Shown here in pieces: positions 45,881 through 54,742 of a stretch of DNA of 64,000 nt (positions within the stretch are counted from its first letter, which is position 1; each line of letters opens with the position of its first letter). The stretch covers positions 281,680 through 345,679 of the forward strand of contig NZ_WQPK01000045.1 in NCBI RefSeq assembly GCF_018785265.1, written 5' to 3'. Source of the stretch: Collinsella aerofaciens (lineage in GTDB: Bacteria > Actinomycetota > Coriobacteriia > Coriobacteriales > Coriobacteriaceae). The notes beneath the pieces were generated by a model. The model was given only the letters and a program-made list of their open reading frames with translations. It searched no databases and had not been told where the DNA came from. The translations under genes were made by a program, and so were the position numbers.

Positions 45881-46726
45881 ATGGCTGAAAAGAAGAGGCA
45901 CAAGCCTGTCGATAAGACTAAAATTGAATATGTCGAACCTAAGCCAAGCTGGATAAAGGCTGTTAAGGTTAATGACCCTAATGACGTCATGGGTTCTATT
46001 ATTCAGTTTTTTCTGGTTGAATCTCCTTGTAAAGGTGTGAGTAGCAGAGGGATATCGCTTCTCGATTATGGATGGGCCGATAGTGTTCCTCCTAAATCCG
46101 GGTACCTTCACCGAAGATTATTGGAAGTGGCCAATCTCTGCGATGGGTCGACGCTATTTACGGCCACACGAAAAGAAGAGATGAAAAATAGGTTTGTTGA
46201 TGCTGATATGCCTGGCAATTTTGCTTCAACTTGTACCTCAAATCGCGTTGTGGCGCTCATCAACAGCAATTTTGTGCTTGATTTATTTCGGATTATTAGA
46301 AATTCGTTGGCACATTGTCGCTTTCAATTGGTCGAAAAGAACGGTGTAGATTTCATTGCTTTTGAAAACGGTATGCCAGGAAAAGATCTCATTGGAGCGG
46401 ATTCATTTGAGGTGAGTTCTCGTTTATTTCTTAAATGCAGCACTCTCATTGATTGGATTGCTGTGGTTAAGTCAGAGGCTGTATATGAGGCGGAAGAAAT
46501 TGCCCGAAAGAAAGAGACCTCAGAACGGGAGTGGGAAAACAAACGTCAATTGGTTTTGTCTCGAATCTCGAGTGGGTCCTGCTCAAATAAAGATGAACTC
46601 GGGAAGGACTGTGAGCTATCTAAGCGTAATTTAGATAAATTGCTTGGCGAGCTGAAGGCCCAAGGGCTTATTGCTTATTCACGTTCTAATCGAAAATGGG
46701 AACTTACTGGTGACGCAAATCCGTGA
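45881..46726 (+). CDS. HEPN-like protein with possible C-terminal winged helix, inserted between the pglX parts
   Basis: 281 residues from the ATG at 45881, 10 nt after the pglX-N stop, with AGGTGAT as ribosome binding site. A HEPN-type motif RNSLAH (Arg140-His145) lies in a helix-rich segment (LINSNFVLDLFRIIRNSLAHCRF). The R-N-x3-H form is the catalytic signature of HEPN ribonucleases, which often serve as toxins or defence effectors. Residues of about 215-275 alternate helix and strand like a winged helix (NKDELGKDCELSKRNLDKLLGELKAQGLIAY). The gene is AT-rich with codon use unlike the flanking BREX genes, so it probably arrived with the adjacent pglX segment. I know no BREX component like it. 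Function is unproven. Confidence 0.6.
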   Translation: MAEKKRHKPVDKTKIEYVEPKPSWIKAVKVNDPNDVMGSIIQFFLVESPCKGVSSRGISLLDYGWADSVPPKSGYLHRRLLEVANLCDGSTLFTATRKEEMKNRFVDADMPGNFASTCTSNRVVALINSNFVLDLFRIIRNSLAHCRFQLVEKNGVDFIAFENGMPGKDLIGADSFEVSSRLFLKCSTLIDWIAVVKSEAVYEAEEIARKKETSEREWENKRQLVLSRISSGSCSNKDELGKDCELSKRNLDKLLGELKAQGLIAYSRSNRKWELTGDANP

Positions 46727-46872
46727 GTAAGAGATGCTTCATCTTTGATTGCAAAGAACGGCGTGTCGAATGAGCTTCCAACGTTTTTTATCGCAAAGAG
46801 ACTCGCTGTCTCTCGAAAGTGACCTTTTAAATGAATATTAGTCGGCGTTTTTAAATGAGAGGGCGGTCAAAT

Positions 46873-47841
46873 ATGGCCACTTTACTTCAAGAAAAATACG
46901 AGGCTCGCAAGGCCGAGGTCAACGCTCGCTTTGAGCAGCTTCGCGCCAACGAGGGGGAACTCAACCGGATTTTTGCCAAGATCTACAACATGGAGGGAGA
47001 GGTGCCCATCGAGGTCGAGGACAAGTACGTCTCGGTGGCGCGCATCTTCGATACGGCAGAAGAGATTCCGGAGAGCTACAAGGGCAACAAGTACGTGCGC
47101 ACCAAGCGCGACGAGATCGCCTCGCTTATAAGCTATGCCGTGGGCTGCATGTTTGGCCGCTATTCGCTGGATGTGGACGGGCTGGTTCTGGCCGACCAAG
47201 GCGCCACAGTCGATGACTATCTGGCCAAGATGCCCGATCCCGCGCATGTGACCTTTATGCCCGATAGCGACAACGTGCTGCCCATTACCGATGACGAGTA
47301 CTTTGACGACGACATCGTGCGCTACTTTATCGACTTTGTGCGCACCGTGTATGGTGAGGAGACGCTTGAGCAGAACCTGGCCTTTATTGCCGAGGCACTC
47401 GGCGGCAAGGGCGCCTCGCGCGAGGTCATCCGCGCCTACTTTTTGAAGGACTTCTTTAGGGACCACTGCCAGACCTATAAGAAGCGCCCCATCTACTGGC
47501 TGTTCGACAGCGGCAAGAAAAATGGCTTTAAGTGCCTTGTCTACATGCATCGCTATCAGCCCGACCTGTTGGCTCGCATCCGCACCGACTATGTGCATGG
47601 GCAGCAGGAGCGCTACCGTGCCCAGATCGGCTATGCCAACGATTCCCTTGCCACCGCCGAGCGCGGCGAGCGCGTGCGCTTGGACAAGCGCGTCAAAAAG
47701 CTTAACGACCAGCTCAAAGAGACTATTGCCTTCGAGGAGAAGCTGCACCACTTGGCAGACCAGATGATTAAGATCGACCTGGATGACGGCGTCAAGGTCA
47801 ACTACGCCAAGTTTCAGGATGTGCTAGCAAAGATTAAGTAA
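46873..47841 (+). CDS. PglX C-terminal domain as a separate gene
   Basis: 322 residues from the ATG at 46873 (ATG 46855 also possible), with GAGAGGG upstream. The sequence matches the final third of type 1 PglX: RFEQLRANEGELNRIF, SYAVGCMFGRYSLDVDGL, PITDDEYFDDDIV, SREVIRAYFLKDFF, KKRPIYWLFDSGKKNGFK, ending IDLDDGVKVNYAKFQDVLAK. It resumes almost exactly where the upstream fragment stops, so little of PglX is lost. GC content returns to the genome level. It has its own start and ribosome binding site, so it could be made as a second subunit. It contains no methyltransferase motif of its own. Confidence 0.88.
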   Translation: MATLLQEKYEARKAEVNARFEQLRANEGELNRIFAKIYNMEGEVPIEVEDKYVSVARIFDTAEEIPESYKGNKYVRTKRDEIASLISYAVGCMFGRYSLDVDGLVLADQGATVDDYLAKMPDPAHVTFMPDSDNVLPITDDEYFDDDIVRYFIDFVRTVYGEETLEQNLAFIAEALGGKGASREVIRAYFLKDFFRDHCQTYKKRPIYWLFDSGKKNGFKCLVYMHRYQPDLLARIRTDYVHGQQERYRAQIGYANDSLATAERGERVRLDKRVKKLNDQLKETIAFEEKLHHLADQMIKIDLDDGVKVNYAKFQDVLAKIK

Positions 47842-47864
47842 CTGCAGATACGGTAAGGATATTC

Positions 47865-50573
47865 ATGCCCAAGATCGATGTAGAAGAACAGCTCAAGCTG
47901 CGGTTTTTGCAACCGTTGCCCGCATGCGTGCCGCGTCGTGTGGTGGTTTGGCACGATGCAGACGGCGAGTTTGCTCCTGAGTTTGAACGTTTGGCCGCCG
48001 AGGGCTTCGACGGTGCGGGGACTGATGACGGCGTTATGCCCGCTTACGGTGACTTTGAGCGCCCAGTGCGGTTTGTTGAGGCCTGCGAGGGCCGCATGTT
48101 TGCCGTCAAGAAGCTCGTCAACCGCGATGACCTTGTGAGCGATATCTTGCTGTATCGCCGTTGCCCGCGCGGCAGGCTTGAGGGCGATTGGCTTGCCGAT
48201 GTTGAGCTGTATGCTGACCGGTTTCAAGCTGATTATCTTTCGCTTTTGGCCGATCAGCTGGGTATCGAGAATATCGATGCCGTGCGCGAGAGCTTGCGAG
48301 CGCACAAGGCGTTCTTTGATGCCAAGACCCGTTGCGCTAAGTTTGCCGCGTGTGTTCCGCATGCCTCGGGCGCATCCGATATCGAACTCGGCATCCTTAC
48401 GGTGATTTTTGGCGGTAAAGAGCCTGGTGACGCGCGTCCCGCGTTTGTACTGCGTGGCTGTATGACCATGCTGCTGCACGAGGGTCCCGAGGCGCTGGCT
48501 GAGTTGGCGGGCAAGTACTGCGTGCGCGATGCCCTCTCTGCCTTCATTGTGCGTTGCTATGGGTTTGATGGGCCGCTTTACGAGCGTGACTCATTGCTTA
48601 TGCTTGCATCCCATGTGCTCCTTACGGCGGCATCAACCGCGCTTCCCGAGGGAGCGCTCAAGGGGCTCGAAAGCTATGTGGCTCCCGCCTACGGTCCCTA
48701 TTGCCTTGAGGCGGTGCGCACGTGGGACCAGGCCGCCGGTACCCAGGCATCGAGCGAGGACCTATTTGAGATCTGTCGTTTGGTGGAGGATGTCCGCGGG
48801 CTCTTTGCGCGGTTTGAGGCTCTGCCGATCGATGTGCTGGCCTCGCTTGATGTGTTCCCGTGCGTCAATGAGGCTGTGCTCTCGCAGTTGTTCAGCTCGT
48901 TTGCCCAGGGTGCAGACCGTGTTGAGGACGCACGCGCCTTTGCGGCGCGTCGCTGCGACCTAAGCTGGTACCGTCGTGTCGAGAGCTACTTTGACCTGCT
49001 TGCCGCTGTGGCCGATATGTGCGCGTTTAGGCAGTCGCACGCGGGCGGCTTCCATCTGGCGCAGCCCCAGCAGGTGTGGGATGCCTATTCGTCCGATTGG
49101 TATGCCATGGATGCTGCCTATCGCCATATGTGCACTGCGTATCTGCGGGCACGCTCCGTCGAGTGCGATGCGCTCGAGGAACCTGCCCGCGCCGTGGCGG
49201 ACTGGGCGGAGAATCTCTACAGCAACTGGTTCTTGGCGGATGCCAATGTCTGCTGGGCGGCTGCTGCGCAAGGGGAGTGGGCCGATTGCGGCTACATCGA
49301 TGGTCCCGCACGGCAGGATGAGTTTTACTGGCATGTGCTGCCCGCCTTTGTGGGTTCTGCCAAAACAACGGTCGTTATCGTGAGCGATGCGCTGCGCTAT
49401 GAGGTTGCCCGCGACGTTGCGGCGCTGCTCGAGCGCGAACGCGGCGGCAACGTCAAGGTTTCTAGCATGCAGGCGGTCTTTCCCTCCATTACCGAGGTGG
49501 GCATGCCTGCGCTGCTGCCGCACCAGGTGCTTGAGCTTGCAGAGGATGGCGCGTTTGTGTTGGCTGACGGCATGCCCACTGCGACGACTCCGCAGCGCGA
49601 GGCCGTACTTACCCACGTTGAGCCCACGGCCCGCGCTTTGCGCTCGAGCGCATACCTCAACATGGCGGGAACCGAGCGCAAAGCGCTGCTCAAAGACTCC
49701 AGGCTCGTTTATCTCTACCACAACAAGATCGATGCCACGGGCGAGAAGGCAGCTACGCAGGATGACGTTTTCGATGCCTGCGCGGACACCGTGGAGGAAC
49801 TTGCCGCGTTGGCGCGCCGCGTGTGCACCGACGCCCCGGGCGCGCGTGTTGTTATGACGGCGGATCACGGCTTCATCTACACGCGTCGTGAGCTCAACGA
49901 GTGCCAGATGCTCGGCAAGCCAGACCTTCCCTTCCTTGACGCTCCTGTCATGCACGGCAAGCGTCATCTGGTGGTGCCCAACGAGGCCGTGGCCAAGCTT
50001 TCGGAAGAGGCATGCGAGGTGTTTGTTAATGTTGGCATGGGACGTTTAGGTGCCGGTTTTGAGGGATTTGCCCCGCGCGAGAACGTGCACTTCAAGCGTC
50101 CCGGCGGCACTAACAACTACGTCCACGGCGGCATGAGCCTGCAGGAGCTCTGCGTGCCCGTTATCGGATTTTGGCGTGCGCGCTCGGGTTCCAAGGACTT
50201 TGTCGATACGCGCGTGGCGACGCTGCGCGTGCTAAGCGAGGGACGCCGAGTGACCAACTCGCTCTTCTCGGTCAACTTGATCCAGGAAGAACCCGCCCAA
50301 GGCAAGGTTTTGCCGTGCGAGTATGAGCTGGTGTTTACCGACGCAAGCGGCAACGAGGTGAGCGATACAGTCAAGGCGCATGCCAACAAGACTTCTGCTA
50401 ACTCGCAGGAGCGCGTCGTGCATGCCAAGTTTGCGCTGCGTGCAGCGGATGGATTCTCGGCCAAGGGTCCGTACTATCTGGTCTGCCGCGAGCGCGAAAC
50501 GGGCAAGATCGTTTGGCGCGAGACGTATACCATCGCTGTTTCGTTTGCCCCTGTTGCTGACTTTGGTTTTTAG
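47865..50573 (+). CDS. pglZ: BREX alkaline-phosphatase-superfamily protein PglZ
   Basis: 902 residues, the usual type 1 length. The phosphatase-like core has metal-ligand motifs VVIVSDALRYEVARD (Asp508) and VVMTADHGFIYTRRE (Asp667, His668). N-terminal PglZ segments (RRVVVWHDADGEF, ERPVRFVEACEGRMFAVKKLV) and C-terminal HGGMSLQELCVPVIGFWRA are present. PglZ is essential to BREX, possibly as a nuclease or phosphodiesterase partner of BrxB and PglX. It starts 23 nt after the pglX C-terminal gene, and brxL follows 11 nt after its stop. Confidence 0.93.
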   Translation: MPKIDVEEQLKLRFLQPLPACVPRRVVVWHDADGEFAPEFERLAAEGFDGAGTDDGVMPAYGDFERPVRFVEACEGRMFAVKKLVNRDDLVSDILLYRRCPRGRLEGDWLADVELYADRFQADYLSLLADQLGIENIDAVRESLRAHKAFFDAKTRCAKFAACVPHASGASDIELGILTVIFGGKEPGDARPAFVLRGCMTMLLHEGPEALAELAGKYCVRDALSAFIVRCYGFDGPLYERDSLLMLASHVLLTAASTALPEGALKGLESYVAPAYGPYCLEAVRTWDQAAGTQASSEDLFEICRLVEDVRGLFARFEALPIDVLASLDVFPCVNEAVLSQLFSSFAQGADRVEDARAFAARRCDLSWYRRVESYFDLLAAVADMCAFRQSHAGGFHLAQPQQVWDAYSSDWYAMDAAYRHMCTAYLRARSVECDALEEPARAVADWAENLYSNWFLADANVCWAAAAQGEWADCGYIDGPARQDEFYWHVLPAFVGSAKTTVVIVSDALRYEVARDVAALLERERGGNVKVSSMQAVFPSITEVGMPALLPHQVLELAEDGAFVLADGMPTATTPQREAVLTHVEPTARALRSSAYLNMAGTERKALLKDSRLVYLYHNKIDATGEKAATQDDVFDACADTVEELAALARRVCTDAPGARVVMTADHGFIYTRRELNECQMLGKPDLPFLDAPVMHGKRHLVVPNEAVAKLSEEACEVFVNVGMGRLGAGFEGFAPRENVHFKRPGGTNNYVHGGMSLQELCVPVIGFWRARSGSKDFVDTRVATLRVLSEGRRVTNSLFSVNLIQEEPAQGKVLPCEYELVFTDASGNEVSDTVKAHANKTSANSQERVVHAKFALRAADGFSAKGPYYLVCRERETGKIVWRETYTIAVSFAPVADFGF

Positions 50574-50584
50574 GAGTGTGCCCT

Positions 50585-52948
50585 ATGTTTGATAGCCATG
50601 ACGACGATCTGTGGGAAGTCCCCTCGATTGACGTGGATGTGCCTGCGGAGGCTGCGGTGCCTGAGGTCGCGCCCGCGAAGGCCCCGGAGGCCGAGACCGC
50701 TGCGTCTGCCCCGGAGCCGGCGACTGCTGCCGCGCCCGCTGAGGCTGCGGTGGCCGCCGAGGACGAGTCCTCGACCGATGGCTATGATCAGGCTGCGGCC
50801 GAGGCTCCCGAGGATGAGGGCTACGACATGGACGGGTTGGACGGCAAGCTGCTCGAGCACTTTGGCGGCAAGATCGTGCGCAAGGACCTGACGGCCTTTA
50901 TGAAGCGCGGCGCCAACGTGCCCACCTTTGTGCTGGAGTACCTGCTGGGCATGTACTGCTCGACCGATGACGAGGAAGCCGTGGCAGAGGGCCTGGATCG
51001 CATCCGCAGGATTCTCACCGATAACTACGTGCGTCCCGACGAGTCCGAGCGCATTAAGTCCAAGATTCGCGAACTGGGCCGCTTTACCATCATCGACAAG
51101 GTGACGGCCAAGCTCGACGAGTACAAAGACATCTACGTGGCATCGTTTGCCAATCTGACCATCGAGCCGTTTGTGATGCCGGCCGAGTACGTGCGCGACT
51201 ATTCCAAGATTCTGCAGGGTGGTATTTGGTGCATCATGAGCATCGAGTATCGTCACCCCGTGGATGAGGAAGACGAGTTTGGCATGGAGGTCTTTGGCGA
51301 CGATGCGCCGCGCCGCGCCAAGGCCAAGCGCAAAAAGCGCGGGCCCGAGGACTCTCCGTTTAGTGTGGCGTCGCTCACGCCCATCCAGATGCCCAACCTG
51401 GACCTGGATGCCATGGTCGAAGAGCGCCAGTATTTCTCGCGCGACGAGTGGCTCAACATGCTGCTGCGCTCCGCTGGCTATGAGCCCAGCGAGATTTCCG
51501 AGAAAGAACGTCTGCACTTTATCGAGCGTATGGTGCCGCTCATCGAGCGCAATTACAACCTGTGCGAGCTGTGTCCCCGCGGTACAGGTAAGAGCCACAT
51601 CTACAAAGAGGTCTCGCCCTACGCCATTTTGCTTTCGGGCGGCCAGACCACCACGGCCAACCTGTTCGGCCGTATGAACTCCATGCGCGCCGACCGCGTG
51701 GGCTTGGTAGGTCACTGGGACTGCGTGACGTTTGACGAGGTCGCCGGCATGCGGTTTAAGGACACCAACGCCGTGCAGATCATGAAGGACTACATGGCGA
51801 GCGGCAGCTACGCGCGCGGCCGCGACCAGATTAACGCCGATGCCTCCATGGTCTTTGAGGGCAACATCAACGACACCGTGCAAAACGTCCTTAAGACCAC
51901 GCACCTGTTTGATCCGTTCCCGCCGGAGTTTAACAACGATTCGGCCTTCTTCGACCGCATCCACTATTACCTGCCGGGCTGGGAGATTCCCAAGATGCGC
52001 TCGAGCCTGCTGACCGGGCATTACGGTCTGATTACCGACTGTCTGTCGGAGTTTTGCAAGGAGATGCGCCGCAAGGACTTTACGCACCATATCGACCGGT
52101 ATTTCCGCTTCAACAGCGACTTTAACAAGCGCGACGAGATCGCCGTGCGCAAGACCTTTAGCGGCCTTGCCAAACTGCTGTTCCCCGACGAGGCCATGGA
52201 CAAGGACGAAGTGCGCTGGCTGCTAGACTACGCCATTGAGGGCCGTCGCCGCGTAAAGGAGCAGCTCAAGATTATGGCGGGCGTCGAGTTTATCGACGTC
52301 AACCTGGGCTATATGGATGCCGACAACCCGCAGGACGCGCACGTGGTGCGCGTGCCCGAGCAGACCGAGGACACGCTGATTCCCGACGGGCCGCTGCTGT
52401 CCGGCCACGTATTTGGCGTGGGCAGGTCGCAGGGCGGCGAGGTTGCCGTATACAAGCTGGAGAACAAGGCCGTTGCCGGCGAGTGCAAGTTTAAGTACGA
52501 GGGCGTGGCCTTTAACAAGCCAGTGCGCGATACGCTGGAAGCCGCGTTCGACAACTTTGTGAACCTGGCGAACCGCGTGGCGCTGGGCATGCACATTGGC
52601 TCCAAGGACTACCTGCTGTTTTACAACGACCTGCAGAGCAAGGGCCTGTCCGAGGAAGTTTCGCTCGCCGAGTTTGTGGGACTTTGCTCTGCGGCGTGCA
52701 ACCGCCCGGTGATGCCTGCGCTGGCGATTCCGGGAATCTTGCGCATGTCGGGCTCTATGGACGAGATCCGCGGGCTCGAGGACATTATGCGCGTGGCCAA
52801 AAACGCCGGCGCCAAGCGCGTGATTTTGCCGCTGAGTGCCATCGCGGGCCTGCAGAGCGTTTCGTCCGAGATTATCTCGGGCTTGAGCCCGGTGTTCTAC
52901 ATGGATGGCGATCCGGTTGATGCCGCGAAGAAGGCGCTAGATCTGTAG
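50585..52948 (+). CDS. brxL: BREX AAA+ protein BrxL with unusual N-terminal extension
   Basis: 787 residues from the ATG at 50585 (TAGGAG eight nt upstream). The BrxL core starts near residue 84 (LDGKLLEHFGGKIVRKDLT) and contains NVPTFVLEYLLGMYC. The AAA+ ATPase has RGTGKSH (Lys336) and VTFDEVAG (Asp384, Glu385). The C-terminal third is the Lon-like domain; I do not see an obvious Lon Ser-Lys dyad in it. BrxL binds DNA as a multimeric ring and is needed for phage exclusion. Residues 1-83 are an Ala/Glu/Pro-rich acidic extension not usual in the family, possibly a flexible tether. Confidence 0.92.
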   Translation: MFDSHDDDLWEVPSIDVDVPAEAAVPEVAPAKAPEAETAASAPEPATAAAPAEAAVAAEDESSTDGYDQAAAEAPEDEGYDMDGLDGKLLEHFGGKIVRKDLTAFMKRGANVPTFVLEYLLGMYCSTDDEEAVAEGLDRIRRILTDNYVRPDESERIKSKIRELGRFTIIDKVTAKLDEYKDIYVASFANLTIEPFVMPAEYVRDYSKILQGGIWCIMSIEYRHPVDEEDEFGMEVFGDDAPRRAKAKRKKRGPEDSPFSVASLTPIQMPNLDLDAMVEERQYFSRDEWLNMLLRSAGYEPSEISEKERLHFIERMVPLIERNYNLCELCPRGTGKSHIYKEVSPYAILLSGGQTTTANLFGRMNSMRADRVGLVGHWDCVTFDEVAGMRFKDTNAVQIMKDYMASGSYARGRDQINADASMVFEGNINDTVQNVLKTTHLFDPFPPEFNNDSAFFDRIHYYLPGWEIPKMRSSLLTGHYGLITDCLSEFCKEMRRKDFTHHIDRYFRFNSDFNKRDEIAVRKTFSGLAKLLFPDEAMDKDEVRWLLDYAIEGRRRVKEQLKIMAGVEFIDVNLGYMDADNPQDAHVVRVPEQTEDTLIPDGPLLSGHVFGVGRSQGGEVAVYKLENKAVAGECKFKYEGVAFNKPVRDTLEAAFDNFVNLANRVALGMHIGSKDYLLFYNDLQSKGLSEEVSLAEFVGLCSAACNRPVMPALAIPGILRMSGSMDEIRGLEDIMRVAKNAGAKRVILPLSAIAGLQSVSSEIISGLSPVFYMDGDPVDAAKKALDL

Positions 52949-53022
52949 GAGTGCGGGCGTGCGGGCTTGCGTGCGCGTAGGTCCGCGGGCGTGTTGGCGT
53001 GTTCGAGTAGGGAGGCCTTGCC

Positions 53023-54375
53023 ATGGCGGACGAGCGTTGCGTTGGCGAGTTGCTCGACGAGCTGTTTGGCTTTGAATCGGTAGCCAAGCGTCAGGCGGCG
53101 CTTGAGCAGTACGATCGCGGGGAACTGGTGCGCAAGGCGCGCTCCCGTGAGCTGCTGGGCGTGCTTAGGGGCGTCGAGGCTGCCGAGCACACTGCGCGCG
53201 AGTCTGCCGTGCGGGCTGTTGACGGGTATGTTCGCCGCGTTGAGGGCGCTGCGCCTGCATGCGCTCGCAAGCAGGCGGGCATTGTTGGCCCGCTGCGGAT
53301 GGAGCGTCGCTATGCTGCCTTTTTGCGCATGGAGGACAAGGCCGAGCTGCTGGCCCGTTTGGAACAGACACTTGCGTTTATCGAGGTAAAGTTACGTGCG
53401 AATACGGCGGCCAGGGTCCGTACGGCGTATGATGCCGCGGGGGCTATGGTGCTGCAGGACGTGGCACGCCTGCGTGACGTGCGCGTCGTGGATGCCGTGC
53501 CCCTGGATGCCGACCTGCTGTGCACGCAGCTGGAGCAACTTCGTTGTGCCGCCGACGCAACGGACCTTGCGGGCATGATCACAGCGACGTTTGAGTCCGA
53601 GCTGAGTGCGACGGGGTTGCAGGGCGCCGCCGGGTCTGCGGGCGATGTTGCTGGTGATGTGGCGTTGGAGCGTGAACTTACCAACGTGCGCGGCGCTGCG
53701 CAGCGAGCGCGCTTGGCGGCGCAGGCGTACCGGGCCGAGCGTGCCGCCCGCGTTGCGGGGAGCACGGTTGAGCCGGTATCGTTGCCCGAGCTTGCGTGCG
53801 TTGCGATCGAGACTGCGTGCGATGCCAGGGAGCTTTCCGAGTTGCTCGCTCAGGTTAAGAAGTCGTTTGATACCTACCGTCGCGTTGTTGCCGACGGTGG
53901 GTTGTTCTGTGCGTTTGGCTCTGGCTCACCGCATGGGATTTGCCGGGGCTCGAGCTATTTAGACTACGATTCACGGCTTGACGAAGACGTGCTGGTGGGC
54001 GAGTACGACGGCGCTACCAGGCATGATGTTCGGCGCGAGGCTGCGATTCCCGAGCTTGTGGATGAGGCTTCGACTGAGGGCGGCGATTCGCTCAAGGTTG
54101 CCGTGGCACGCATGCAGGAGTTTAACGGACGGCGTTACGATGGCGTGCTGGATGAGGACCCTGCGCGCCATGTGAATGCGTTTTGGTATGGACTCAAAAA
54201 GCTCAGTCAGTATTGCGAGGCCGCCGTGCGTGTGGACGAGCGTGCTTGGGATTGCTTTATCGATAAGGTGCAGTTCGCCTACGATGAGCCCGTGGGGCGT
54301 TTGGCTGCACAGATGGACGACAAGCAGGTTGCGGCTTTTGTTGCTGCTGTGGACGCGCTCGGTGCTAGTGAGTAG
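53023..54375 (+). CDS. Unrecognised protein encoded directly downstream of brxL
   Basis: 450 residues with GGGAGG upstream, 74 nt after brxL. I recognise no family. Residues 1-260 are Ala/Arg/Glu/Leu-rich and helical with coiled-coil character. There is a change of composition near 290-345 (GGLFCAFGSGSPHGICRGSS, then LDYDSRLDEDVLVGEYD) and a further helical C-terminus. No ATPase, nuclease or membrane motif is visible. Same strand, close spacing and similar composition to brxL suggest it belongs to the BREX operon as an accessory gene. The next small gene follows 27 nt later. Confidence 0.6.
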   Translation: MADERCVGELLDELFGFESVAKRQAALEQYDRGELVRKARSRELLGVLRGVEAAEHTARESAVRAVDGYVRRVEGAAPACARKQAGIVGPLRMERRYAAFLRMEDKAELLARLEQTLAFIEVKLRANTAARVRTAYDAAGAMVLQDVARLRDVRVVDAVPLDADLLCTQLEQLRCAADATDLAGMITATFESELSATGLQGAAGSAGDVAGDVALERELTNVRGAAQRARLAAQAYRAERAARVAGSTVEPVSLPELACVAIETACDARELSELLAQVKKSFDTYRRVVADGGLFCAFGSGSPHGICRGSSYLDYDSRLDEDVLVGEYDGATRHDVRREAAIPELVDEASTEGGDSLKVAVARMQEFNGRRYDGVLDEDPARHVNAFWYGLKKLSQYCEAAVRVDERAWDCFIDKVQFAYDEPVGRLAAQMDDKQVAAFVAAVDALGASE

Positions 54376-54402
54376 GGGCTTGGCTCGATAGGAGGTTGCA
54401 CC

Positions 54403-54627
54403 ATGAAGATCGAAGTTGATGTAGACCAGCTGCGCGAGAGTCTGCTCGATCGCGCGGGGAGTGCAGCGGGCGTGGGCTTTCCGGCCGCCATGCTCGACGT
54501 AGTAGATATCGAGGACGAGTCGCCCCAAGAGCTCCTAGCCCGAGCCGAACGCGAAGGCCTCGACCTCCGCGATTTTGCCGTCGACGACGACGCGGACGAT
54601 GACTACGACGCAGACGAGGACTGGTAG
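54403..54627 (+). CDS. Small acidic protein at the end of the BREX operon
   Basis: 74 residues with a strong AGGAGG before the ATG. It is very acidic overall: the C-terminal 20 residues are mostly Asp (FAVDDDADDDYDADEDW). No family is recognised. Small acidic proteins can mimic DNA or bind basic partners, but that is speculation. It is the last same-strand gene before a repeat hairpin (54658-54730) that probably ends the operon. Confidence 0.6.
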   Translation: MKIEVDVDQLRESLLDRAGSAAGVGFPAAMLDVVDIEDESPQELLARAEREGLDLRDFAVDDDADDDYDADEDW

Positions 54628-54657
54628 CCGCGATTGGACTTCAACCCCATCCCCTCA

Positions 54658-54730
54658 ATAAGTTGCGGTGAAATAGGGACCGTTTAGGCCGGTAGAAGGC
54701 CTATTCAGTCCCTATTTCACCGCAACTTAT
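54658..54730. repeat. Intergenic hairpin, AGTTGCGGTG family, copy 3
   Basis: A perfect 23-bp stem: the left arm 54658-54680 contains AAGTTGCGGTGAAATAGGGA, and the right arm is 54708-54730. An inner TAGGCC/GGCCTA stem lies in the loop. It separates the BREX operon from the convergent antiporter gene. Confidence 0.85.
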
Positions 54731-54742
54731 GAGTGGGGATGG

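Noticed and set aside
50570..52090. A 506-codon antisense frame over brxL
   Set aside because: The plus strand encodes BrxL with intact Walker motifs; the antisense product is His/Leu/Val-rich without family features.
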